This document shows positions 1-8,393 of a stretch of 64,000 nt of DNA, in pieces. Position 1 is the stretch's first letter; the number at the start of each line of letters is the position of its first letter. The translations under genes were made by a program, and so were the position numbers. Source of the stretch: Prochlorococcus sp. HOT208_60m_813I02 (GTDB lineage: Bacteria; Cyanobacteriota; Cyanobacteriia; PCC-6307; Cyanobiaceae). The notes under the pieces are model-generated. The model had not been told where the DNA came from. It saw only the letters and a program-made list of their open reading frames with translations, and searched no databases. The stretch is from contig MWOR01000152.1 in the NCBI GenBank assembly GCA_002025865.1, positions 1 to 64,000 on the forward strand, read 5' to 3'.

Positions 1-2
1 AT

Positions 3-218
3 AGATCTGCAAGGGCAATTGCAGCATTTGAGGGCAGAACTGAAGTGCACGAAGATGACATAGCAAGGGTTATTTCTTGTTCTTTAAGACATAGACTTAG
101 AAAAGATCCCTTAGAACAAGTTGATTCAGGTGAAAAAGTTATTCAAGCTTTTTGTAAAGTATTTGATTTAGATGAAAAAGAAAATCTTTCAAAATTTCAA
201 TTGTCTGCTGAAGCTTAA
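3..218 (+). CDS. chlI: Magnesium chelatase subunit ChlI, C-terminal fragment (71 aa; 5' part lies inverted at 2958..3848)
   Basis: Frame 3 translates [71 protein letters not shown], a typical ChlI C-terminus; joins in frame to the minus-strand ORF ending ...GDIVTNRSARAI. Confidence 0.9.
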   Translation, partial: RSARAIAAFEGRTEVHEDDIARVISCSLRHRLRKDPLEQVDSGEKVIQAFCKVFDLDEKENLSKFQLSAEA

Positions 219-223
219 TAACA

Positions 224-697
224 GTGAGAATAATTGGGATTGACCCTGGATTGGCTAGAGTTGGTTATGGAATAATTGAGATAAAAAATGAAAGAAAAAT
301 ATTATTAGATTGCGGTGTTATTGAGACAGGTAAAGATAAAAAAGAAGAAGATAGACTTTATGAGATATTCCAAGATCTTAATGAATTATTAAATCATTGG
401 AACCCCACTGCAGCGGCAGTAGAAAAATTTTTCTTTTACAGGTCAAGCACTACCATTAGTGTGGTGCAGGCCAGAGGGGTTATTATGATGGTATTGGCCT
501 CTAAAAAAATTAATGTTAGTGAGTATTCACCCGCTCAGATAAAATTAACAATTGCTGGGTCTGGAAAGGCATCTAAGAAAGATATTCTTGATGCTGTTAT
601 GTATAACTTAGATCTTAACAAACCTCCAAAACCTGATGATTCAGCAGATGCATTGGCTGTAGCACTCACAAAACTAAATGAGGATGGGTTTAACTGA
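224..697 (+). CDS. ruvC: Crossover junction endodeoxyribonuclease RuvC
   Basis: [19 protein letters not shown]-terminus and [14 protein letters not shown]-terminal motif. Confidence 0.95.
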   Translation: MRIIGIDPGLARVGYGIIEIKNERKILLDCGVIETGKDKKEEDRLYEIFQDLNELLNHWNPTAAAVEKFFFYRSSTTISVVQARGVIMMVLASKKINVSEYSPAQIKLTIAGSGKASKKDILDAVMYNLDLNKPPKPDDSADALAVALTKLNEDGFN

Positions 698-706
698 AAA
701 TTTAAT

Positions 707-1264
707 ATGACGATCTTTGAAAATAAGAAATTGGAGAGGGATACGTTTAGAAAACTAAGAGAGAGGATTTCTCTCAATCAAAGAGAAAATGTAGAAAAGA
801 ATGTAAGATTATATATTGATTCATTTGTTAAGGAATATAAAAAAATTGGTTTTATAGCCATATATTGGCCTCTAAAAAATGAAGTTGATATAACAAGTCT
901 CAAGAAAAAATTTACTTTAGCTTTGCCTAGATGTAAAGATAAAAAAGAGTTGTTATTTTATCCATGGGACGAAAAACCTCTTACCAAAGATTCTGAGGGG
1001 ATACTAAGTCCAAATAACTCTTCCCCATTAAGTCATTTGCAAATTAGCATGATATTTGTACCATGTCTTTCCGTTGATAAAAATTTGATAAGATTAGGTT
1101 ATGGAGGAGGTTATTTTGATAAATTAAGGAGAGATAATGATTGGAGAAATGTTCCATGCATTGGAGTATTAACTTCTAATTGTGTAAGTAAGATCCCATT
1201 AACAAGAGCTGAGTGGGATATTCCTTTATCAGGCTTTATCACAGAAAAAGAAATATTTGTATAA
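707..1264 (+). CDS. 5-formyltetrahydrofolate cyclo-ligase
   Basis: ORF; family motif RLGYGGGYFDK. Confidence 0.9.
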   Translation: MTIFENKKLERDTFRKLRERISLNQRENVEKNVRLYIDSFVKEYKKIGFIAIYWPLKNEVDITSLKKKFTLALPRCKDKKELLFYPWDEKPLTKDSEGILSPNNSSPLSHLQISMIFVPCLSVDKNLIRLGYGGGYFDKLRRDNDWRNVPCIGVLTSNCVSKIPLTRAEWDIPLSGFITEKEIFV

Positions 1265-1303
1265 TAGAAGATTCATTAAGTGATTAATTTATAGTTTTAA
1301 AAA

Positions 1304-1729
1304 ATGGAAAATCAGGAAAAATACAAAAATTTATCAAAATTAGTAGAAAAATTGAAGAAATCAGAAGATCCAAAAAGAAAATATGAATACATTTTGTGGT
1401 TAGGCAAAAAATTGAAACAACCAGAAAGTGAAATCCTTATTGAAGAAAATAAAGTTAAGGGATGCGTTTCAGAAGTTTTTGTTAAGGCAAATATTAAAGG
1501 CGGAAAATTATTTTGGGAAGGATATTCTGATGCCCTAATAACCAAGGGTTTATTAGCATTCTTAATTACTGGTTTAAATGAATTAACACCAAGTGAGGTT
1601 GTTAAAATAGATAAGAGATTTATTGAAGATACTGGTTTGAAAGCAAGCTTAACACCATCACGATCAAATGGTTTTTTAAACATTTTGTTGAAAATGCAGT
1701 CTCAAGCAAATGAATTTTTGTTGGTCTAA
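1304..1729 (+). CDS. sufE: SufE family Fe-S cluster assembly protein
   Basis: ORF; KVKGCVSEVFV (conserved Cys) and SRSNGFLNIL motifs. Confidence 0.88.
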   Translation: MENQEKYKNLSKLVEKLKKSEDPKRKYEYILWLGKKLKQPESEILIEENKVKGCVSEVFVKANIKGGKLFWEGYSDALITKGLLAFLITGLNELTPSEVVKIDKRFIEDTGLKASLTPSRSNGFLNILLKMQSQANEFLLV

Positions 1730-1767
1730 TAATATAAAATTAAATTCAAAGTTAAAAGAAATAAAAA

Positions 1768-3063
1768 ATGAGAAAATGCAAAATTGGGATTGTAGGTTTT
1801 GGAACTGTAGGTTCAGGAATTTATAAAATATTAAGTTCTGAAGTTGATACACATCCAATTCTTAAAGAAATAGAAATTGTAAAAATAGCAGTTAAAGATC
1901 TTAATAAAAAAAGGGATATTGAGATAGATAATAAATTATTGACTAATGATCCATTTAAATTAATTAATGACCCTTCTATAGATGTAATTGTTGAAGTAAT
2001 GGGTGGGGTTGACTTGGCTAAGGATATTATTCTTCAATCATTAAAATTAGGTAAATCTGTTGTTACAGCAAATAAAGCAGTCATTGCAAGATATGGAGAA
2101 GAAATATATAAAACTGCTTCTAAAGAGGGAGTTTATATATTGTCAGAGGCATCAGTTTGTGGGGGCATTCCTATTATTGAACCAATAAAAAGATCATTAA
2201 AAAGTAACAGTATTAAAAAAATGGTTGGGATAATAAATGGCACAACAAATTTTATTCTTTCAAAGATGACAAATGAAAAAGCTGATTACAAGGAAACCTT
2301 AAAATTGGCCCAAAGTCTTGGGTATGCAGAATTTGATCCAACTGCAGATGTTGAGGGCCATGATGCTGCTGATAAAATTTCAATTCTTAGTGAACTTGCA
2401 TTTGGAGGCAAAATCAAAAGGTTGGATATACATACTGAGGGCATTAGTAAAATTAATCTTAAGGATATCGAATATGCCAATAAATTGGGATTTGAAATAA
2501 AACTTTTAGCATTCTCCGAAAGGAGACAAATTAATGATAATGATTCACTTGCTTTGAATATTTGGGTAGGACCTTCTTTGATTCCAAAATCTCATCCATT
2601 AGCAACAGTTAAGGGGGTAAACAATGCCTTATTGATAGAGGCTGATCCTCTTGGAGAGATAATGTTATACGGTCCAGGTGCAGGGAGTGGCCCAACTGCT
2701 GCATCTGTAGTATCAGATATATTAAATCTGCACGCCGCCTCAGTAAAAAATAATAATTTAATCGATCCACTATTATCTTTTGATTTCTGGAGAAACTGTC
2801 ATATAATAAATTCCTCTCAAATAAATAAAAAAAATTACCTTAGGATTATTTGTCTTGATAGTCCTGGTGTGATAGGAAAGATTGGAGATATTTTTGGAAA
2901 GAATAATGTTTCAATCGAATCAATTGTTCAACTAGATGCAAGTGAGGACAAAGCTGAAATTGCCCTTGCAGATCTATTTGTAACAATATCTCCACGTAAA
3001 CCATCCACATCTAGTTCTCCGCAGATTGCAGAAATATTCAATCTTAAGTCATCGTCCATTTGA
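1768..3063 (+). CDS. hom: Homoserine dehydrogenase, 3' end lost; genuine to about residue 398, then reads through antisense chlI
   Basis: IGIVGFGTVGSGIYKIL and the ACT-domain start DSPGVIGKIGDIF; after ...DASEDKAEI (about 2961) the reading is the reverse complement of chlI. Confidence 0.85.
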   Translation: MRKCKIGIVGFGTVGSGIYKILSSEVDTHPILKEIEIVKIAVKDLNKKRDIEIDNKLLTNDPFKLINDPSIDVIVEVMGGVDLAKDIILQSLKLGKSVVTANKAVIARYGEEIYKTASKEGVYILSEASVCGGIPIIEPIKRSLKSNSIKKMVGIINGTTNFILSKMTNEKADYKETLKLAQSLGYAEFDPTADVEGHDAADKISILSELAFGGKIKRLDIHTEGISKINLKDIEYANKLGFEIKLLAFSERRQINDNDSLALNIWVGPSLIPKSHPLATVKGVNNALLIEADPLGEIMLYGPGAGSGPTAASVVSDILNLHAASVKNNNLIDPLLSFDFWRNCHIINSSQINKKNYLRIICLDSPGVIGKIGDIFGKNNVSIESIVQLDASEDKAEIALADLFVTISPRKPSTSSSPQIAEIFNLKSSSI

Positions 3064-3848
3064 ACAGAATTTAATATTTCTTGTGCTTTAATAACTTTTT
3101 GTTGAAGTTCATCCTGTTGCTTCTCAACACTCAATGAAAACTCATCAGGATTATCATCAAAAGAAGTTCTTTGATCAACTACTTGAACTCTTAATTCGGC
3201 ATCTCTAACTGTCTTAACTTCAACACTCATTCCAAACCTGTCCAATAGTTGAGGCCTTAATTCACCTTCTTCTGGATTTCCTGAACCAATAAGGACAAAC
3301 CTCGCAGGATGTCGAACTGAGATCCCCTCCCTTTCAACTGTATTCCATCCGGAAGCGGCCGAATCTAAAAGTACATCAACTAAATGATCATCAAGTAAAT
3401 TCACTTCATCAACGTATAATAAACCCCTATTAGCTTTAGCCAACAATCCAGGTTCGAATGCTTTAACGCCTTCACTCAAAGCCTTCTCTATATCAATGGT
3501 TCCACAAAGCCTGTCTTCAGTAGCCCCTAAAGGCAAGTCAACCATAGGTACTTGTTTTTGAATACTCTCTAAATTTTCTCCTTGAGTAATTTTTTCCAAA
3601 ACTTCCTTACTTTGTAAATCAGGATCGACTAGTGAACTATTATATGGATCGTCTTTAACAACATCGATTGCAGGCAACAAATCAGCTAAGGCTCTGATTG
3701 TAGTAGACTTCCCTGTCCCTCTATCACCCATTATCATCACTCCTCCAATTCTAGGATCAATAACATTTAACAAGAGAGCCAATTTCATTTCTTCTTGACC
3801 AATTACTGCTGTAAAAGGAAAAACTCTTCTTTTTTTTGTTGAAGGCAC
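2928..3848 (-). CDS. chlI: Magnesium chelatase subunit ChlI, N-terminal portion (genuine for 3848..2958; last residues are antisense hom)
   Basis: Walker A GDRGTGKSTTIRAL, VDEVNLLDDHLVDVLLD, GNPEEGELRPQLLDRFG; C-terminus diverges after RSARAI. Confidence 0.92.
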   Translation of the reverse strand: MPSTKKRRVFPFTAVIGQEEMKLALLLNVIDPRIGGVMIMGDRGTGKSTTIRALADLLPAIDVVKDDPYNSSLVDPDLQSKEVLEKITQGENLESIQKQVPMVDLPLGATEDRLCGTIDIEKALSEGVKAFEPGLLAKANRGLLYVDEVNLLDDHLVDVLLDSAASGWNTVEREGISVRHPARFVLIGSGNPEEGELRPQLLDRFGMSVEVKTVRDAELRVQVVDQRTSFDDNPDEFSLSVEKQQDELQQKVIKAQEILNSVQMDDDLRLNISAICGELDVDGLRGDIVTNRSARAISALSSLASS

Positions 3849-3969
3849 AGTTTTAGTTTTCTTTAATATTCAAATAATCAATAGATGCTACTGCAGAAAA
3901 TGTTTTTAGTAAATATCCTTATCACATTAAAACAAGAAGTGAACAGTAACTAATCAAATTTATACTTAC

Positions 3970-4719
3970 TTATTTTTTTTTTGAATTGTTCAAAAACCAG
4001 TTTATTTGATGGACAATTCCTCTTAAAACATTTATTTCGTGCATTGATGTATTTGCCTTCAAAATAAAATTCTTAAATTTACTGATTTTTGCATTGGAGG
4101 TATGTTTTAAAAGATATCCAACTCGCAAAAGCATTTCCTCTATCTCCACAAATGTATCATGTACTTCTTTCGATGATGCCAAGTTAAAAACTTTTAATTC
4201 ATTATTTAAATTCTTTTTGGAAGACTTATTTAATTCATACAAAACTATTGAAACAGCGTGAGAAAGATTTAATGAAGGATTGTTCTGAGAAGTTGGAATA
4301 TTAAAGGTTTTATTTGCCAGAAGCAATTCACTGTTAGTTAAACCTCTATCTTCTCTCCCAAATATAATTGCTAAATTATTTATCTTCTTATAGGTTAAAG
4401 TCCAATCAAATATATCTTCAGAAGATACAAAAAATGACTCTTTATTTACATCAATCCTTCCACAAGATGCTAAAACCAAATCACAATCAAAAATTGCTTT
4501 TTGAAGATCATCAAAAACCTTACAATATTTGAGAAATTTTTGACCTTTAAGAGCCATTTTTTTGGCTTCTAAAGAAAATATATCGCATTTAGGAGAAACA
4601 ATTCTTAATTCATCAACTTCAAAATTACTACATAATCTAGCAACGCTTCCTACATTTATAGGGCCACTTGGTTCAACTAAAATTACCTTTAAATTAGAAA
4701 AATTTTTTCCCAAAATCAT
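3970..4719 (-). CDS. RNA 2'-O-methyltransferase, TrmH/TrmJ (SpoU) family
   Basis: ILVEPSGPINVGSVARLCSNF, IIFGREDRGLTNSEL, LNLSHAVSIVLYEL SPOUT motifs. Confidence 0.85.
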   Translation of the reverse strand: MILGKNFSNLKVILVEPSGPINVGSVARLCSNFEVDELRIVSPKCDIFSLEAKKMALKGQKFLKYCKVFDDLQKAIFDCDLVLASCGRIDVNKESFFVSSEDIFDWTLTYKKINNLAIIFGREDRGLTNSELLLANKTFNIPTSQNNPSLNLSHAVSIVLYELNKSSKKNLNNELKVFNLASSKEVHDTFVEIEEMLLRVGYLLKHTSNAKISKFKNFILKANTSMHEINVLRGIVHQINWFLNNSKKK

Positions 4720-5102
4720 TCAAGGCTATGAAGATATTTTAATAAATTCGACATATTTACAGGATCAATTTCAAAACTTGGCATAGGAGGAGTTAGGCCT
4801 CCAGTAACTTGTTTTATTATCTCCTTATCATTCAAACGTTGAGTTATTGAGTGTAAGTCTGGGCCAACTAATCCTCTTGCTGTAATTCCATGACATCCAA
4901 CACAATTTATCTTAAAAAGAGCATCTCCTTCCTCAGCAGAGCCATTAAGCTCAAGAGTTTCAATGATATATTTGTTATTTTCATGATGATTTACGAAAAA
5001 TATTGAGAAACAAATCAATAAAACTCCAAATAAAACAAAAACAATTTTTAAGAATTCTCTCTTAAAGTCTCTTTCTGCTGCAGTTGATGAAGATGTTGAC
5101 AC
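4716..5102 (-). CDS. cytM: Membrane-anchored c-type cytochrome, probably cytochrome cM
   Basis: N-terminal TM segment, haem motif CVGCH, distal Met in PPMPSF. Confidence 0.7.
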   Translation of the reverse strand: MSTSSSTAAERDFKREFLKIVFVLFGVLLICFSIFFVNHHENNKYIIETLELNGSAEEGDALFKINCVGCHGITARGLVGPDLHSITQRLNDKEIIKQVTGGLTPPMPSFEIDPVNMSNLLKYLHSLE

Positions 5103-5157
5103 AAAAAAAAGTCTCTATGTAACAATTGTGAGTAAGAAATTTAAAAAAGCCAAAAAA

Positions 5158-5277
5158 ATGATCGAGCCTCTTCTATGTGGAATTGTTTTAGGTTTAGTCC
5201 CAATAACTCTTCTTGGATTATTCGTAAGTGCATGGAATCAATACCGAAGAGGTTCAGGGATGCTGGACATTGATTAA
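5158..5277 (+). CDS. petG: Cytochrome b6-f complex subunit V (PetG), 39 aa; absent from the supplied ORF track
   Basis: Translates [39 protein letters not shown], a recognisable PetG. Confidence 0.93.
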   Translation: MIEPLLCGIVLGLVPITLLGLFVSAWNQYRRGSGMLDID

Positions 5278-5853
5278 AAATGTTAATCTTGACTGACCAT
5301 AATTTCTTACATCTATAGTTTCCCACAAAGTACTTTTTTTTATAAATAGATTTGGAGAATGTTCACAAATAACTGTTGAATCTTTTTTTAAAAGATTACA
5401 ATTAAATAATTGATTTAAAACTAATTCATGGAAATCCACATTGTATGGAGGATCAAGATAAACAAAATCAAATTTTAATTTGTTTAAATCTATATTTTTA
5501 GATGATAAGTTTCTCTCATAATTAGGTTTTGTCCATTTCAAAACGTCTTTACAAATAACTTCGATATCATTTCTCCTATACTCCATATTCTCTAACGAGA
5601 GTAAATTTTCTAAGCAAACTTTTGAGTTGATTTTGTTTTTTTCAATTGCAATTATTTTGCTCGCCCCGTGATTATAGGCTTCACAAGATATGGCCCCTGT
5701 CCCACTAAATAAATCTAACCAGTTACTATTTTCAACTCTTTTGTTCAATATATTAAATATGGCCTCTCTTACTCTCAAAGTTGTAGGTCTGGTATAAGAA
5801 TTATTTGGACTTTGGAGTTTTTTACCACTTATTAATCTTAAGTTAGTCTTCAT
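5254..5853 (-). CDS. rsmD: 16S rRNA (guanine966-N2)-methyltransferase RsmD
   Basis: [55 protein letters not shown]. Confidence 0.92.
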   Translation of the reverse strand: MKTNLRLISGKKLQSPNNSYTRPTTLRVREAIFNILNKRVENSNWLDLFSGTGAISCEAYNHGASKIIAIEKNKINSKVCLENLLSLENMEYRRNDIEVICKDVLKWTKPNYERNLSSKNIDLNKLKFDFVYLDPPYNVDFHELVLNQLFNCNLLKKDSTVICEHSPNLFIKKSTLWETIDVRNYGQSRLTFLINVQHP

Positions 5854-5866
5854 CCCTAAGCATCCG

Positions 5867-6484
5867 TTATTGAATATTACTCAGCCATCTTCTCAAAAGT
5901 TTTTCACCTGTTGTTCCGGATTTTTCCGGATGAAATTGACAGGCTAATAAATTATCATTCTCTATCATTGCAGTTAATTTTTCAGAGCCATAATCAACCT
6001 GAGCTGCGATAATATTTAAGTCATCTGGGATTGCATGATAGGAATGTACAAAATAGACCCAATTATTTAATTCTTCAATCCCAAATAAAGTATTATTTTT
6101 TGTAGGTAAAAGTTGGCACCAACCCATGTGTGGGATTCTTTGGTTAACAATATTGGGTATTTTTTGTATTTTTCCTTTTAAAATTCCCAACCCTTGAACT
6201 TTTCCTTCATCACTAGATTCAAAAAGGAGTTGGAGACCTAAACATATCCCAAAAAAGGATTTCCCACTTTTAATCCAATTTTTCAAATCAATTATCAAAT
6301 CAGTATTTATGAGATTATTCATCGCAGGATCAAATGCTCCAACCCCAGGTAGTATTATCGCCTTACAAAGCTTGGAATCATTAAAGTTTTTAATTAATAT
6401 AATTTCTTCTCCAAGACTTTCTAGAGATTTTGTTACAGAATGAATATTACCCATTCCATAGTCTATAAGTCCAATTTTATGCAA
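5867..6484 (-). CDS. hisH: Imidazole glycerol phosphate synthase subunit HisH
   Basis: IGLIDYGMGNIHSV, GICLGLQLLF glutaminase nucleophile, CQFHPEKSG. Confidence 0.95.
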   Translation of the reverse strand: MHKIGLIDYGMGNIHSVTKSLESLGEEIILIKNFNDSKLCKAIILPGVGAFDPAMNNLINTDLIIDLKNWIKSGKSFFGICLGLQLLFESSDEGKVQGLGILKGKIQKIPNIVNQRIPHMGWCQLLPTKNNTLFGIEELNNWVYFVHSYHAIPDDLNIIAAQVDYGSEKLTAMIENDNLLACQFHPEKSGTTGEKLLRRWLSNIQ

Positions 6485-6495
6485 AGCTTTTAAAT

Positions 6496-6819
6496 TTATA
6501 AATGCTTAGTTAAAGTGCTCGAAAGAGTTGCTTTTGGCACTGCACCAACAACAGTATCAACCTTTTGACCTCCTTTAAAGATCATTAATGTAGGAATACT
6601 TCTAATTCCGTATTGACTGGCTACATTTGGATTCTCATCTGTGTTTAATTTAAAAACTTTAATTTTCCCTTCAAAGTCTTTTGAGATTTCTTCTACAACA
6701 GGTGCAACCATCCTACATGGACCGCACCATGGTGCCCAAAAATCAACCAATACTGGTAGATCACTTTGCAGTACATCCTTGTCAAATGAAGAATCAGTTA
6801 CGGCTGGAGCTGATGACAT
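6496..6819 (-). CDS. trxA: Thioredoxin
   Basis: [17 protein letters not shown] active site. Confidence 0.96.
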   Translation of the reverse strand: MSSAPAVTDSSFDKDVLQSDLPVLVDFWAPWCGPCRMVAPVVEEISKDFEGKIKVFKLNTDENPNVASQYGIRSIPTLMIFKGGQKVDTVVGAVPKATLSSTLTKHL

Positions 6820-6910
6820 AATTTAAGTATTCCTTTTTGAAAATTTAGCAGGCAATTCTTTTAAGTGATGATTTCATTACAGATTAAATAATATAAGTAA
6901 CAAAATATCT

Positions 6911-6965
6911 AAAAAAGCCCGATTAATCGGGCGATTTAGTGTGTGAGGAGTATGGGGTTTCCCCC
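6911..6965 (-). ncRNA. yfr1: Yfr1 small regulatory RNA
   Basis: Minus strand: GGGGGAAACCCC hairpin, conserved unpaired ACTCCTCACAC core, then GCCCGATTAATCGGGC stem and T run; lies in the trxA-guaB spacer where Yfr1 is known in cyanobacteria. Confidence 0.93.
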
Positions 6966-7049
6966 ATCATTTCATAATAACTCCTAATTAGAAAATTTTT
7001 CAAATTAATACTTAATTCACTAAGGATTTATAATTTTGCTCTAAGTGAA

Positions 7050-8213
7050 CTACTTACCCATCCCGAGCTGCTGAGCTTTTTGATAAACCTTACCTTCTGT
7101 GAGAAGCGATGGTGCTATAACAATTTCAACTTCTTGCATTTCTTTAATATTTTTTGCCCCAAGAGTACTCATTGAGGTTCTAATGGCTCCTATTAAGTTA
7201 TGTGTTCCATCATCAAGTAAAGCAGGACCTTTAATTATTCTTTCTAAGGATCCTGTAGAACCAACTTCAATTCTTGTGCCCCTTGGCAATACTGGACTTG
7301 GAGTAGCCATACCCCAGTGAAATCCTTTACCTGGAGCGTTTGAGGATTTAGCTATTGGGGATCCAATCATTACAGCGTCTGCTCCACATGCTAAACATTT
7401 ACAGATATCTCCGCCAGTAACAATTCCTCCATCACCAATAATAGGAATATAGCGACCACTTTCTTTAAAGTAATCATTTCTTGCCGCACTACAATCAGCA
7501 ATTGCAGTTGCTTGAGGGATTCCAATTCCCAATACTCCTCTTGATGTACATGCCGCTCCAGGTCCTATCCCAACCATCAATCCTGCGACTCCAGCATCCA
7601 TGAGAAGTTTTGCAACTTCGTAAGTAACACAATTACCCGCTACAACTGGGACATTCATAGATTGACAAAGATCTTTAATATTTAAGGTTTCCTTACCTTC
7701 CATACCTAGATGTTCAGTAGAAACAACTGTTCCTTGAAGAAAAAATAAATCTATTTTTGAATTAATAAGTGTTTTTTTAAACTTAATGGCAGCTTGAGGA
7801 GTCCCACTAAAAGCTGCTATACCTCCTCTTTCTTTCACCTCATTTATTCTCTGTACAATCAATCCCTCCTTGACCGGTTCACTATATATTTTCTGCATTA
7901 ATGGAACAAAATCACTCTTCCCGACTGATGCTATTTGGTTTAATATTTCATCAGGGTTTTCATATCGTGTTTGTATGCCCTCCATATTAATAACCCCTAG
8001 AGAACCTAATTTTGTGAGCTCTACAGCCGTATTGACATCGACAACACTATCCATGGCACTAGCTACAATCGGAACTTCTCTTTTGAAATCACCTATTGAC
8101 CAAGAAGGATCAGTTAGATCGTAATCAAGTGTTCTATTACCAGGGACTAAAGCTATTTCATCGATGCCATAAGCCCGTCTGACTTTTTTATTTAAACCAA
8201 GTTCAATATTCAC
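7050..8213 (-). CDS. guaB: IMP dehydrogenase family protein (GuaB type, 387 aa, no CBS domains apparent)
   Basis: VPIVASAMDSV, GIGPGAACTSRGVLGIGIPQ, GDGGI motifs. Confidence 0.88.
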   Translation of the reverse strand: MNIELGLNKKVRRAYGIDEIALVPGNRTLDYDLTDPSWSIGDFKREVPIVASAMDSVVDVNTAVELTKLGSLGVINMEGIQTRYENPDEILNQIASVGKSDFVPLMQKIYSEPVKEGLIVQRINEVKERGGIAAFSGTPQAAIKFKKTLINSKIDLFFLQGTVVSTEHLGMEGKETLNIKDLCQSMNVPVVAGNCVTYEVAKLLMDAGVAGLMVGIGPGAACTSRGVLGIGIPQATAIADCSAARNDYFKESGRYIPIIGDGGIVTGGDICKCLACGADAVMIGSPIAKSSNAPGKGFHWGMATPSPVLPRGTRIEVGSTGSLERIIKGPALLDDGTHNLIGAIRTSMSTLGAKNIKEMQEVEIVIAPSLLTEGKVYQKAQQLGMGK

Positions 8214-8393
8214 GGTGGTTTTCTTTTATTCTGAATAAATTAACAACTAAAGGGGCAATAAGCCAAGGTTTATTCAAAAACAACAGGTTTTATTTTGATT
8301 TGTGTGTAAATGTGAGTATTTGGGAATTAAAAAAATCTTTTTTTTTTATTCATTATGACAATCAGCGATTATTATTAAAAAAAGGATTTTTGT

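Noticed and set aside
2928-3063. Possible genuine overlapping hom/chlI gene pair with novel C-termini
   Set aside because: The tails are exact antisense readings of each other's gene, and the missing ChlI end is present at 1-218; the chimera/inversion explanation is sufficient.
5141-5326. Minus-strand 61-aa ORF in the track
   Set aside because: Antisense to petG and the rsmD 3' end; no recognisable protein features.
6917-6932. Perfect 16-nt palindrome GCCCGATTAATCGGGC as an operator or stand-alone terminator
   Set aside because: It is the 3' terminator stem of Yfr1, which also has the 5' hairpin and conserved core.
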